Source: Nephromyces sp. MM_2019 (lineage: Eukaryota; Apicomplexa; Aconoidasida; Nephromycida). Taken from it: a stretch of DNA of 64,000 nucleotides. A program made the position numbers and the translations under genes. The DNA lies in assembly GCA_015657535.1 (NCBI GenBank), contig JADHZB010002040.1:39519-103518 (forward strand). The letters are read 5' to 3'. Of this stretch, positions 1 to 13,167 are shown in pieces; the first letter of the stretch is position 1; each line of letters begins with the position of its first letter. Under the pieces are notes generated by a model that worked only from the letters and a program-made list of their open reading frames with translations, was not told the DNA's origin and did not search any database.

Positions 1-66
1 GCCGCGTAGGAGCTCCCAACGAACTTACAAGCGGCCTGAAATTCAGCCTCCATTGCTAAAATCTTA
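1..66 (-). mobile_element. Edge-truncated copia RNase H motif (tentative)
   Basis: On the minus strand the first bases of the window read ILAMEAEFQAACKFVGSS, close to the copia RNase H signature S-x-x-EAE-(F/Y)-x-A-A-C. The frame runs off the window, so it cannot be tested further here. Confidence 0.25.
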
Positions 67-1839
67 CAATATTCAAATATGGCGTAGATAAGAAGTTGCA
101 AGTTCTTGTACTCACCAAATTGTCATTATTCACGAAAGTGACAGAATTAAACCACGACGTGTGCATGCTTGTAGAATACCATCGGTCTGGTTGCTTGTCG
201 CGTAAGGCTTTTCGAGCTGGCAATACGGGGGAGTATCAAGGGAACAGCATGTCATGCCCTTTCTGGCAGTTCCCCGCGCTAATAACAGGATTTGGTTGCT
301 TCAACGAGCTCGCAAAACTAATCCTGTACCATAGACGGCGGTCAGAATGTAGGTATGCTGTAACCATGTTCGTGACAGAGGTATGCTATCCGCCTGAGAG
401 GTGTTGAAGATGTTCTTATTTAAAGATTTATTTTTGAAATACTGCTACGATTAGGACGTCATACTGTAGGCATTCTTACCTATGTTTTCTGCCATGCGCA
501 ACAGCTCACTATACCTCATAACTAGTATACAGTTTATCCTTGCTTTGTACTAAGGAAACAAAATATATTAAATTCCAGAATATGCTATTCGGGGCCTTTT
601 AAGCCGATTTTACGGCCTAAAGATGTTCTGTGCAGGTAAAACGTATGATCAAATTTTTTTGCTTGCAGCTCTATATAAGTGAATTTAGTTTCACAGGCCT
701 TTTTTTAACCTTGTTCTTAAGCTTCCTGCGTGAAAGAATTCAGGTAATTTCCCCATTGCCCCCAGGTAGCTCAAGCAGCTTAAAGAACTGAGTTGACTTA
801 CTCTCGTTGTACGCTACAGCTTTTTTATGCGTCATTATTGTTGGACCATAGCTTTGGGGTGTAAAAACGATGTAAATTAGTTGCTCAATATGTAATTCGA
901 TGAATCTAAATGCTACACACAAACGCCTGGAAGGTAAACTTCTAATGTCTTCAGCATTATACATAAAATTAGCTCAGCTGTTGATTTTTTGTACTAAGAA
1001 TATCATTGGTTTGATCAACACGCGCTCAATTTTGTACGAGCATTTCAACCTTACGGATTACTACTGTAGGAAACCGTGAAGCAACTTCCATGTAAGTTAT
1101 AGCCATAAAATTTGCTGTGCTCGCGGTGAGCACAGAGAATATCATGAAACATGGAACGATTCAACCTAGTCTGCATATTTATAGCATGACGAGTATGCCA
1201 GAGAAAATATATGCTATCCATGCAAGAACCTAATCAGTATTTCCTTTTGGCAGTATATTTTAAAGTGTGATACACGTGTACGGGTTATAGATTGCGTGTC
1301 CATTTATGCACCGTGTGCTTCATTTTATTATAGCTATTACCGTACGCCAGTATATGTTAATCCTTTCAATGTTCAATTTTATTAGGGTTCACCATTGTAG
1401 ATAACTAGCTAGTCTTACCCATTAGTCTTTCAAGAATTGCAGCAAAATAAGCTTAGACTATTGATGAGCTTATAGAAGTTTTATGGGCTCTCTTGGGCCA
1501 AAGAGATATTAAGCTCATAGTAAAATGGCTGAGAACAGTGCAGCGCATTTTTTTTCACAGCCGAAAATTTGAGTTACGACGGGATTATACATAGAGAAAG
1601 ACGATTTGCGGTAGCCGCCGCCGCAGTTATAATGGCAACTCGGTGAAGCTACTCTGTGAGCCCTAAATTTCCTGTATTTTATCATGACAAGAGGCATTTG
1701 TGAGAATCGTGCGTGAAATCATTGTGTTTGAGGTAGATTAGCCTAGCTTCAATACATAGTGCTGCAAGGCCACCAGGAAATACCACAGGCTACGAGCACC
1801 TTAATGCTTTGTAGCATGGTAATAGCATAAAGTTAATAT
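67..1839. other. No gene recognised
   Basis: AT-rich sequence with only short chance frames and no convincing splice-bounded exon on either strand. It lies between copia-like remnants. Confidence 0.5.
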
Positions 1840-2121
1840 TTAATATGATCTTGTACATAACAAATGAGAAAGAATCAAATTTATCCAATGAAATAGGCAA
1901 TGTAAATGGCAGAAACCAAAAGTATACCTGAAACACCAGTCATTAACACCTAGGTTGTAGCTGCAATGTCCCTGTATATTACTGTATGGATCTGTTAAAC
2001 AAGCTTGGGGATGTGACGCCAGTGTGGTGACGGCATAGCTGATCGCAGGATTAAGCATTATACGAGTTGCTTGTAGTGCCGTCATGCATTTGTAGCAAAC
2101 AACTAGGTCATTGTTACACAA
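1840..2121 (-). mobile_element. Possible copia reverse-transcriptase/RNase H junction remnant
   Basis: A 93-codon minus-strand frame contains LNPAISYAVTTLASHP, similar to the RPDIAYAVxxLSRxxxxP block that lies between reverse transcriptase and RNase H in copia elements. WCFRYTFGFC lies where SGYxFxxGG could be expected. The order relative to the neighbouring remnant at 2769-3056 does not fit one intact element, so these would be separate or shuffled copies. Confidence 0.2.
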
Positions 2122-2768
2122 TATCTATCCAGCGCAACGAGCAATACAAAAAGCTAATGCTCTGTCAGGGAACTTTCATCCAGGAAAGGTAAACAGCATT
2201 TCATCCCGATTGAGCAAGGTTGCCCCCATCCAGTACCCCAGTGCTTCCCTTCCTGTCTGTAATTTTTTCGGGATTTCCGGTTTTCCATCATTTTTTGGTG
2301 GGATCTATTGCAATGTGCAGACCGTGGTGGTAGCAGGACGATTTGAAAGCCGGGACACCAGCGATTCAGAATGCAGTATGCGTTGAAGCTAGGATACAGA
2401 CGGCTGGGAAATCCCTGCTGATTTGCTTAACTTAGTCGTTTTGCATGGATTTCTAGGTTACACCCTCTTGCTTTTTTTCTGCTGATGGCTATGTTTCGTT
2501 TTGTAACTCCAGGTTCCTACAATATGCGCTTGTACTCCCGAACTATGCACTGCAATGCATTGCTGCTGTTTTCCGTTCGTCCAAATAAATAGGGACCTTT
2601 GCGCAATTATATTTTGATACTTTCAGCAAGGTTTCTTTGCTTGAGTGATGCATGACAAAGGGGTAAATGTACTTTTTTTGAGAAGCTTTTTGCTCTGCAG
2701 TGAGGATGCATTATAGGGATATGCTTTTGCTTTTTTGTTACGCCTAAAAAAAAAAATAAAAGGAACTG

Positions 2769-3056
2769 TTACCTTTTTCGCCTCCTGATTATACGCTTTT
2801 TTACTGGAAATATATACTGGCAAACTAGCTCTGCATTTCGCATTTCCTTAATTTGTGGACTATCTCGTATGTATGGCCGCCCTTGGACCAACAAGCAGTT
2901 TATTTGAATACACTGCATTTTCACTTGGTTCTCCACCAGCCGGATGAGTGTTTCGCGAAGAAAAAGTGAGCCAAATAGAGTTTTTTGTGTGTCAGCACTG
3001 TGGTTTAAATCCCAACAAGGATACAATTTGGCACGATTGCTCGCATTTTGTGGCAA
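2769..3056 (-). mobile_element. Ty1/copia-like RNase H remnant (decayed)
   Basis: A 95-codon minus-strand frame resembles the end of a copia RNase H domain. LFGSLFLRETLIRLVENQ matches the block usually read as LxLRRLLxEL. QINCLLVQGRPYIRDSPQIK matches the DNQ-A-x-x-(A/S)-x-(N/D)-P block with its first Asp lost. A degenerate R-N-x-E-x-x-x-x-Y-x-F follows where copia elements read R-x-KHI-D-x-x-YHF. No long terminal repeat was located by eye. The catalytic Asp is not visible, so the copy is dead. Confidence 0.4.
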
Positions 3057-4321
3057 CCTTATTCAAAGGTGTGGAAGATACGTTTTAATCACTTCTATCT
3101 CTTCACCTTTGTGACTAGCCGGTTCGCAGGGAACAATCGCTATGCGCTTTCGATGGAGGTCCATCAGCTTGATTTACCTTGCTTAGTATTATATTTGAGC
3201 CAGTTTTGTAATGTTTACACGTTAAATTAATAGTTGAAGTCATTATTTGATGCTTCTAACGGATTCTTACTACCAGAAAGAACTTTTTATTACCGATATT
3301 TACAATGAAAAGTTATCGTAGCCAATGTATACAAGTTCTTGCACCCGTAAAATACCCTGCTGCACTGATAATGTATAGAAGTTAATTTCTGAATCGAGTG
3401 GAAGGCCTTCCTAAAACTATTTCTTTCCAGATGGGCGAGTAAGAAATGAGAGGGACGAATATATTCACAAATCGAACATTGTTTTGCTTCACGATTTATT
3501 TTTTTTAATTATTCCTACCCTCTATACAGCAGGTCCTGGAAGCCCTTTTTTTCGGTTCTACAACTTATGTTAATTACGTTTTCATTATATTTTTCTGAAT
3601 ATGTGGTGAACCTTTCTGTCTTGATTTTCCTAGTCTTCGCGCACTGATTCCTCTGTGCTTAGAATAAGAATGCTTTCACTCATGCGGCCACGCGCTTGTT
3701 ATTGTCGCCTTGTTCATATTTTTTGTGAAGCAGTGATAAAGGTACACAAAGCGTAAATTATGAAAAAATATTGATACTATCTTTATGTAATTTCGCAGCA
3801 ACCGTGGTCATTAAAAAAATTTGCTACTGGGATCTCAACCCATGCCAGATGAAAATTCTGGTAAGCTCTTTAGGATTTTAAAATATAATTGTGAATGAGT
3901 AGTTTATTGACTTATTACCTCATCATCTCATTCCCTAAAAAATTATTCTTACATATGCATTATTATGTGCTTCTTCGCAGTCTCCACATGTACATGCTTG
4001 CAAATTTGAGCTCCCTAAACTCTTTTATATCAGAACCTAGCTTAAGCAATAACTATAGCTTATTTTTTATTGTGTGGGGCATTAGTTTATTTACTTTGAA
4101 GCTACGGCTTTCTTTTGAAGCTGGGACACGCTACAACAGCATATAAGCATATATAGATTCTCACGGTCTTTTCTTTCTATTAGCTTCATGGAGGCTTTCC
4201 GTTTATACAGTCTTTCCGTATGACTATATTTATCTAAAAATTGACGACAGAGAGCGTGCTTCACGTGTTTTTATAGCATGATTGCATAAATTAGGGCTAT
4301 TTTTTTTATCTAGCAAGCTGG
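3057..4321. other. Upstream region of clpP, no gene recognised
   Basis: T-rich, intron-like composition with no supported exon. It may hold the clpP promoter and any 5' untranslated exon, but no core promoter motif stands out. Confidence 0.4.
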
Positions 4322-7300
4322 ATGGAGAAGAATGTATCACTACTTGTACTTTTATGGGTCTCCAGTTTGTTTATATGCTGTTGGTTTCATGTTCATTATT
4401 TTTTTTTACAGTTTTTGTTGGTATCTTCGGGACGATAAAAGTTTGTGATATACCTTAGTTTGCAAACGATTTTTCAGTTTTTTCCATGCTCTTGGGGTTT
4501 TATGAACTGGTCGCTACTATAACCAGGCGAATTAATTTTTTTACCGGATAATATCCTGGTTTTAATATTTATTTTACTAAACTGCGCAAGAAATACATTG
4601 AAGCGATGCGCTACTCTCTGTTGAATATATTAGGCACTATTTTTCCTATTATTCCTTAATTATGAGGCTCATGCGGTGATTTCACGGCATGGAATTAGCA
4701 CAGGTAATAGCTGAAACGCTTCAGGAATTCGTGGTGCTTAATTATTGTATTACAGCAGGTGCCTGTTTTTTTTGACAGAAAATTCTGTTTTTCAAGTGGA
4801 TGGTAGAATTAATAAAAATTTCCTTATGAAATACTTTTCCCATTACAGCATCAATAACAGGTGTAAAGCTGCATAATTTAAATTTTTTACTCAAACGTTG
4901 TAGGTGCGGCAATATCCATATTCAGGTGCTGAAGAAAGTATCTTATGCCGAAGAGACTTTTTTTTTGCTGATATTTCCATACAAAAGTGCGCCTGCAACT
5001 CTTTTTTCAACCATCTAAAGAAGCTATTTGTGGGATTTTCCTCAGTGATATTAAAGAATTTTTTCATGTATTAAGTGCTTCTCAACATTCTCTGTGCTAA
5101 TATGAAGAGGCATCTAATGAATTTCTTGTAGGTTTTAATGCTGGAAGAATCCTCGTAGGTAATCCCAATGTAAAAACTATAGGTGGAGGTTGTCGGCTAG
5201 AGGGCCTGTGCGGAAAATCTTTGGTACCATTGCAAGCTTTTCCTTCAATGAGAAATCTTTTCTCTAAGTCAAGCCTATATATGATGCCACTAGGTAATGC
5301 AAAACTTAAAGCAGGCGATTGAACAAAAGTAAAACTAGCAACTTCTTGGCTTAACTGCTCTCGGGAAGTATTCAATGAAAAGATGCTTCTTCTGTTTACC
5401 TGAGTCATGTGGTATTTTTTTTGTTGCCAAATAGCCATTTTTTTTTTTTTTGTTATATATCTCAACCCCTAGCAGGTACCAAATGTTTTTGAGATGTCTT
5501 AGCCGCGCAATTTTCTGTGAACTCCTTAAAGCGAATGGAATCTTTGAAAAAAGTTGTTTTTTTTCATTTCAGAATAACTTCAAATTAAGTTGCGAAATGG
5601 CAGCAATGAATTGAATGCAAGGTTTTTTGTAAGGCTAGGCTTGATTTCATAAGGCCTCCACAAAGCTTGGTATATCAAACTCTGCCTTTCCCCATGAGAA
5701 AGTATGCAAATTCTTTTACAGTATGCATACTATTCATTTGAACTTTAAGTTGCCCCTTATTCTTGTTTGAAGAGAAATCACGCGTTCAAACTGAAAAAAA
5801 TCCTTTTGCTCGTTTAGCCTTGAACTCCCTGAATACAAAACTTCCAAAGATTACATGCTCTCGTTTTTGTAGGCTGATTTAACGTTGTAGCTGTAATACA
5901 TTCGCTTAACTCTAGAAATTAATTTTTACAGTAGTGAGTATTTTTAAATGGATATTTTAGGTATTCCAAAGGTTCCCTATAGAATTCCTGGTACCTCTTC
6001 AGCGGAATGGATAGATATCTACAACAGGTCCTAATTTGGTGCCAATTTTATGCCTATCTTTGATGCACCTTCTAAAGTGTTTGAAAATATTGCTTAGTGA
6101 TGTGAAATTTCGTAACTCAGCTATACTGGAATAAAATGTTTAAGCTTTTGATTATAAGCTTTTCTGTGTGCATTGATGAATGAGGTATGACGCGTGGAAT
6201 TAGGGATTTTTTTGTATATGAGACGGAAAATGTTTCTTGTTAGTGGTCAGCAGAATAATGACCACCCTTGCTTCACTAAGGTTTATTGAAAGGCTGATCA
6301 TTATGAATACAAGGGATTTAGAATCTGTTATCGTTGTGCATATTGAATTTATTATAGAGTAGGAGGAATCGGCATTGTGAGGTGAAACGGTTAGGTTTTT
6401 CATTATAATGGGAAAAGCGTGTTACTGGTGCTTTTAATGGAAATTGCTATTATAGTGTAGTTGTGCCTGAAACAGCGCTGCTTTAATGTGGTTGATGTTT
6501 TAAGCATAAAGTGAAATTTTTCATGTCATGCTTGAAAATGCGAGGCTCTAGAGAGCGCTTTTTGGTAGCTTACTAATTCTGTCTGATTGCTCAATACTCC
6601 TTTTTGAAGCTGATGGTTTTACCTTTTTTCAATTTTTTCGTGTCATCAAATTTTAGAGCGCAGTTTTGCACGCGTTAGTTTCTCTTCGTTTCATTTTTTT
6701 CGCATCGCGTACATGATTGTTGTGATTGTTTTCTGTTGATCTTGCTGTTAATTTTTTTTTCTAATGAACACGCCTTCTTTGCGTCCATGTCACTAGACTC
6801 TACAGGGAACGCATCATTTTTCTGAGTCAAGAACTTGATGATGAATTGGCCAACACTGTAATTGGACTGATGCTCTATCTGGATAGTGAGGATAGTAGCA
6901 AACCAATTTACTTATACATTAATTGTCCAGGTGGCTCCGTTGTATCTGGACTCGCCATATATGATACTATGCAGGTAATACAGAGGAGGCTAACTGTTGA
7001 TTTTTTTCTATTACGTCTTTTCAATCTCTTCTGCATCAGTAGCTTATGCAGAATAAAATTTTGCTTTTTGTGCAGCCATGCGATATTTTGTCGGTTTCTT
7101 AATAGCGGGTCTGCAATGTTACTATGTATGTAATTCATAGCTTCCAGCGAGTATTTCGCTTCATCTAATGCCATGACGCTTTTTTCAGCACATAAAATCG
7201 GAAGTTGTCACAGTCAATGTTGGAATGGCGGCCTCTATGGCTTCTTTTCTGCTAGCTGGTGGAGCAAAAGGAAAACGTCTAGCTCTTCCACATAGTCGTA

Positions 7301-7978
7301 CCATGATCCACCAGCCCACTGGTGGGACTCAAGGACAAGCAGAAGATATTAAAGTTGAGGCAGCGCAGATTTTGAGAATTCGGCAGCAAATTGTGGATCT
7401 ATATTGGTGAACACTAGTTTAGTTTTGATTTTCTTTTCATTGAAAATTTTATATTTGCTTTGTTGAATTACTTAGCGGCCTGCTGCTTTGTACTCTCATC
7501 TATTATGCAAAAAAGTGATTGCTTTTCGTATGCAAATACATGAACTCTGTGAGCTGAAACAGTGGTGTGGGTGTGTGGGAAGAAGCAGTGGCGTGTGTTT
7601 CACTTTTGAATTGTCTCGTATTTAGTTTTGTGGGATATTCGAATTTAGTCGTCTGTCGCGCTTTTAATACCATGTTTTGCGATTTTTTACTTTGATAAGT
7701 AGATGAGGTACCTCCGCGAAATTTTTTTGAATGGGATTGGTTGAATATTTCTTTTGCTACCTCATTCGAGCCACATCCAAAGTGTGGGAGTACTTTGCAA
7801 GATGTCTATCAGAACTAATTGGCTTTTTATATGATCCTTTTTTTTATTCTTTAGCGTCATGACAGGGTTACCTAGTAGCCAAATAATGAAAGATTTGGAT
7901 AGAGATACATTTATGTCTGCTGAAGAAGCCAAGAATTATGGTTTGATTGATCAAGTTATCGAGATCAATGGCCAGTGA
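4322..7978 (+). CDS. clpP: Plastid-targeted ClpP protease subunit, six exons
   Basis: Proteolytic subunit of the Clp protease, expected in the plastid stroma. Proposed exons are 4322-4364, 5132-5293, 5961-6027, 6797-6974, 7189-7406 and 7855-7978. Phases agree throughout and give 263 residues. The catalytic triad is intact: Ser166 in GMAASMAS, His191 in MIHQP and Asp240 in LDRDTF. The sequence is closest in style to cyanobacterial/plastid ClpP ([31 protein letters not shown]) rather than mitochondrial ClpP. Residues 1-15 form a short hydrophobic signal-like stretch ([15 protein letters not shown]) followed by Phe16 and a basic, Ser-rich region to about residue 65, which looks like a bipartite leader. 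The last four exons are certain. The 5132 exon is well supported because its splice restores [11 protein letters not shown]. The first exon is the weakest call: its donor (GTTTGT) is non-optimal and further leader exons could exist. An ATG at 5948 in exon 3 with an in-frame stop before it is an alternative start giving 199 residues. Confidence 0.88.
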
Positions 7979-10900
7979 CTCAAGTGTAAGAATAAGCAAT
8001 GAGACGAAGCTTATGACTCCATCTTAAAGAAGGCTATCACTTCCGTGACTTTTGGATTACTCTCCGTTAAAAAAGCTGATCAAGAGTTTTTGGTATGGAT
8101 AGGAATTCATGAAGATTACCGATGTGCTGGTTGCACTATTAAATCTTTACCATCAAGAGAAAATGTCGAACCTATATACTTCAACCGTTCTAATTAGTTG
8201 CGAGGACGTTATTTCGTATAGTGCTACAAATTCTGATTGTTTATTATCACTGCGATAGTACTATTCGAAATTTTTTGCTTGTGTTTTTCTTTTGAAACGT
8301 GCTTAGAAATCTTAAGCTGGGCTTCCTCTGTTTTTGCTGCAGCCCACATGATATTTCCACTGTTTTGATTTCTTTCTTGCTAAAATTTATAGTTCAAAAA
8401 ATTATGCTGAAATTTTTTGTGCGGTACATTATTTGTTCAGCGATCTTCCATTTTGTATATCGTTTTCTTGCCGCTCAGAACATAAGCGTAACTTTTTTAT
8501 ATAAATTTATCTATTCTAAGGATATTATGCATTAAAAGAATTTTTCTTAAGCCTGTACAGTTATTAAAGACGTTCTTATGACCCCCTTTATAGCCGCGGT
8601 TGTAGCTCGGATTGCGCGAGCTGGCGCGCTGGGTTCTTCATGTGCGATCATCGCAATTTCTTTTTAGCTACCGAACTGGCGGTCTAATTTTAATTTAAAT
8701 GAATAATTCTGGTGGTTCGCATGCTGAATATGATAGTAAAATTTGAACATTGTGTTTGCTATTTGCTTCGACACTTCTACGTTATGTATGGCCTGAAATT
8801 CCAACTACGTAGTGGGACTTTGATTTTTTTTCTCTCGCTAGTTGCTTAAATATAACCGGAGGTTCAATTTGGCTTTATAAATATTACCTCCTAAATAACA
8901 GGTGGAATTTTTAGTCTGCTAATTTCTTCTTAGCCTATTCCTAAGTCACATGCCTTCTATTTGAACTTCATCGATGTTTCAACCTCGAATATTGAAAAAA
9001 TATTTTACATGGTAGGAAACTTGTTTTCTGTTTCATATGAGTCTTTTTTCACAAAGAAGTGTAAAGATGACATACTAGGAGGTATATATCTGTATTAGAT
9101 AATTCAATTCGGTTTTTCCGATTAATCGGTCAGACTATTTAAATCTTGAAACTTAAGATGCATTCTCTGTATGACTAATCAAAGCTCTTTAAGCTTAAAA
9201 AAGTTATTTCTTATGTTTGAATTTTACTCCCTCTTATTTACGTCAAGAAATCCATTAGTTGCAGAAAAAATCACTACCTTTGGGATAAGTAGTATCCAAA
9301 CATCGTGCTTTTCATTAATCATAGGCTATTAGATTATAAGTTTGTTCAAAGTGTCTCATTTTGTAACTGTTGCAATGTTAAATTATAGGAAACCTATTTT
9401 TTTGTGTTTCCAATTCCTCTAGCAGCCTTTGCTACCGCAGCGCTTTATCATAGGATGGCTTTTTTATTGCTTTTTAGAATATCTATTCATCATAAACTTA
9501 AGTGAAACTGCAAAATTTCCTGTGGTCTAAACCAAGGGTCAAAGATTCCAATGTGTGGGCAGTATAAGGTGAGGGTACTAACCCCTCTATTTTGCTTAGT
9601 TCCTAGTTTCTTTTTATGTATAGGGCTTTTGACCTTGCACAATAAAAGCGCTATATGCTGCACTAGGTGGCTGCTTATTCACTTATTCTCGATAACGAAA
9701 TGTTTTTCTTGGTTCTCTATAGTTACCGCGTCATCTTTTTACATCTTAAAATAGAAGCTTGAATGGGCGAATATGCATCAACAGCCTCTACCCACTTTTC
9801 AGATGTCCATACGTACTAAGCGGGCTACTACGATTCTCGTTAATTAAACATAACGAGAAGATGCTATGCTCGCATCTCAAATTCGAATTTTCGGGAGTTG
9901 AAAGGAGATCTGTTATGCGGGAAGTGCTCACTACAGAATATGCATCACTGCTAGTAATTTTATTAGTACTTATTGATATGCAGAGTTATTCATGAAACGA
10001 GTAGTATTTTAATTAACCCGGATATTTCATGTATTCAAATGATTAAAAGGCACTGAACTTCAATAAGTGCGAATAAGTATGTGCGAAATCCATATTTTGA
10101 TCGAGAGCGAGCCGTTTTACCCAACGGTAAGGTTGCACTATCTGCTATGATTAATAATGTTAATGAGTATAGTACTAATGATGAAGTGGAACTACAAGTC
10201 TGCTCATGCCAGCTACGACGGCTGCTTAAAGCTGGGGCACAATGACCTGACGGCTGCAGTCTACCTCTTTTTCATTCCAGTCCACGCCTAATCTTTCGAT
10301 TTGCGAAACATCATGGATGGTAGTTTTTTACGTTTGAATCACTTTAGAAGAATTAAATTGAGCAGTATAGTACTTGATTCTCAAATTTATTCAGCTTCAT
10401 AAAGCGTGTAACAGATGGAAAAAAGCCATCATATATAAGGTTTGCGTACATGACTAGCAGTTCTGTTTATTCTCAAAAATATGAAATTTAATACGAATTT
10501 TTTCGTATGATTTTTGGAAAAAAATTTTTACTCGAAGTTATGAAATTAAGATTATCGCGCTGCTTCAAAAGCACTTTTCAGTGGCTAATTGTCCTGAAGA
10601 ATCCCCTCTAAAGTATAACGATACGAGTGCAGATATCAATTTTGCTGTAATACCGCTAATATCGTTCAAATCAGCTAATTTTCTCTGTATTCCAGCGATC
10701 TAGTTTGAAGGAAAACTCCCACTTTTCCTCATCCCCATTTGGCATTCACTGAGCCAGAGTCTACCGGTATACAAACGTGTTCCATGGTTTTGCCATATCT
10801 TGGAAATCGGAAAATGATGACTGTAGAACTAATGGGTACCGCATACAATAGTAGGATGCCATTTACAGTGAAGTCATTGCACGCCTGAGTTGCAGTTTAG

Positions 10901-13167
10901 CGCCCCCTCGGGTGACTGAGTGCATCAGTCCTTTCGATGGTGCGCTCTGAAACGATAATGCAACAGTGCCACCTCTCATACCACGAGTATTCAGTGTGGC
11001 TTTGTTAACCGACTTTATTCCGAGGCGATTTTTCGGGAGGCTCTTGCTATGAATTGTGCCTTGTGATGCCGAATCACGGCATGTATAAACAAGCTAAATT
11101 GGCTCATTCAAAATGCGTGGTGACTATTTTTTGCCTTCAGCTTCGGCTAACATATTAAGTGGTGCATGTGGGTTGCTGATTTTTTGCTTAACTCTCCCAT
11201 GGGTATTCTGGTGGAATAAGACGTAGTCTTACTAACTAGCAACAATTACTGAGCAGTGGCAACTTGGGGGGCACCACAAAAAAATTGAAAATTGTGCATT
11301 ATAGCTGTATTTGACAGATACGTATAGCTTGAAATGGTCAAATCATGGCAAAATATGCCAGGCCCATGTGTTCCTCTGCCACCAACTAACACGATGCGCA
11401 ACTAGTGTCACTCCTTGCGAAGAGAAGCCGCTGCAGGGATCGGCTTCTGTCTGGGCATTAGCTATAGCAGGCAAATTCTTGGAGATGTAGAACTTCTGCA
11501 ACTGGCGATCATTGCTCATATGTGAGGGCAAGACTACGACTGAAAAAGCTCTAATACTCTATGTAGAGACTCAAGCTATATCCAATAGTTTGATGTTTTA
11601 AGTAGGTAAGCTTAATGCCATCATCAGATCAGAGCTATTCGCGTGGCTCGTTAAAATTATGGGTATTTCCTGCGGCAAACTTTTGGTAGGTTTTTCGCTA
11701 AACACACCTATGGTCTGAAGACACCACCAACTCTTTAATAAGATGTTTCTATCTCTGAATCATCGAGCCGTGAAGAACCCCGCAATCAACGCAATACCAG
11801 GGATTGTTTGATAAAGTTTGTAAGTTTGAACTAGAATGTCATACGGGTCTTTCAAGCTTGTAATGTTTCAACTAAAAAGCGGGTTGTCTTAGCGCGACAC
11901 GTGGTTGCAAGCAGCATCTCATTTCTGACCGCTGTGGCACCGCACCGGCTTCGGAAATTTTTTGTACCTTAAACCGAATACCTTGAGCGGTGGCGTGCAG
12001 TGACGTGCATGATCTGTGCCTCATTTAACTTTTGCCCTGACCAAAAGTTGTATTGCTTACATTTTGCTCTTTTCCGTGGCGCTCGAGCGTGAGTTGGAAT
12101 TATTATTGCATGCTTCAAAGTTTGCTTCGAAGTACAACCATATGTTACCGTTCGTACTTTTCATCAATAGGCGATATCAATGAATGTGTTAAGCAAAGTA
12201 AATTCCGCGGTGCGCATGCAAGCTTCGTTTGATTCCATACATCATGTGGATTGCTTCATATAATGTGCTTACTGCACCCCTGACTTATATTTATTCATGA
12301 ATCACTTTTGAAGCCTATCTTACTTTTTTGCATCAAGTTGGGCAGTGAAGACGTTTCTAAGGCCATTGCTTGTAGTCTACGGGGCTTCCTGAAAATTCCA
12401 CGGTGTTTTAGCATGGCTCGTCTCTCGTCGGTATTCTTTGGAACTTGAACCCACAACGTAGCTCATGCAAGTGACTTTTCCTAGGACAAAACCTGTGTAG
12501 TTAGACTTTCATGAGCCTGCTACCTGTGGTTTCATTTATTTTTTTAAGTCGTAGGATGGGAGCATAGTTGAAGTTCACTTGGAGCATCCAGACAATGCGT
12601 CGAGGTGTTTCAGCGCTGAATGCTAAGATGCCCGATGAGAGTTGATTCCTGGCTTACGCCTTCCACGCTTGTAAATCCTTATAAATAGTGCAACCCCAGA
12701 GATGTCGCTTCGTCAATGAGTGTTTTTAGTTGGAATGCGTTGGATGCGTCGTTGTTCAGATGTAAGGTTTGAAAATTTTCTAGACGAACGAGTTCTCAAA
12801 TTTTTCGTAGCTTAAAGTAGTTTTGTAGAGCTTAAATTATTGAAAGCATCTACATGGTATTACGGGTGTGCTTGGATTTTTGGGAGGACAGACTATCTGG
12901 GAATATTTCACTTAGTTTGCTCGTTCTTGTTACGGTTAAGTGTACACAGTTATGCGCTTTTTGTTCGAAGCAGCTTTTGCCTCTGGTGTACTTTTCTTGG
13001 TTTGGTATTTTCAAATGAATGCGATTTCATATTGAGAAAATAGAAACTAAACTTCCTGCCTTTGAGCCCCGCATCCTCGAATACCGCTGGTATTTTGTGA
13101 CAAGGCGTATTCGCTTGCTGCCCAGGCCGCTCCATGGAATATTCTCCGTGTTTAAGGTTTGTGAATA
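7979..13167. other. Long intergenic region, nothing supported
   Basis: More than 5 kb between clpP and the CCCH gene. The first 1.5 kb is T-rich 3' flank. From about 10 kb the composition is more balanced. The minus-strand frame 11531-11343 (62 codons) was examined and matches nothing I know. The 5' region of the CCCH gene lies at the right end. Confidence 0.45.

Noticed and set aside
5097..5465. Minus-strand 122-codon open frame
   Set aside because: It is the shadow of the + strand clpP leader exon at 5132-5293, whose splice restores a conserved ClpP N-terminus.
6846..7133. 95-codon frame read as a complete protein
   Set aside because: Its first part is clpP exon 4, but after the donor at 6975 it reads into the intron. 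The spliced form restores ClpP.
8590..8660. Possible tRNA around GTAGCTCGGATTGCGC
   Set aside because: A D-arm-like segment is present but no box B consensus, T-stem or acceptor-stem pairing follows.
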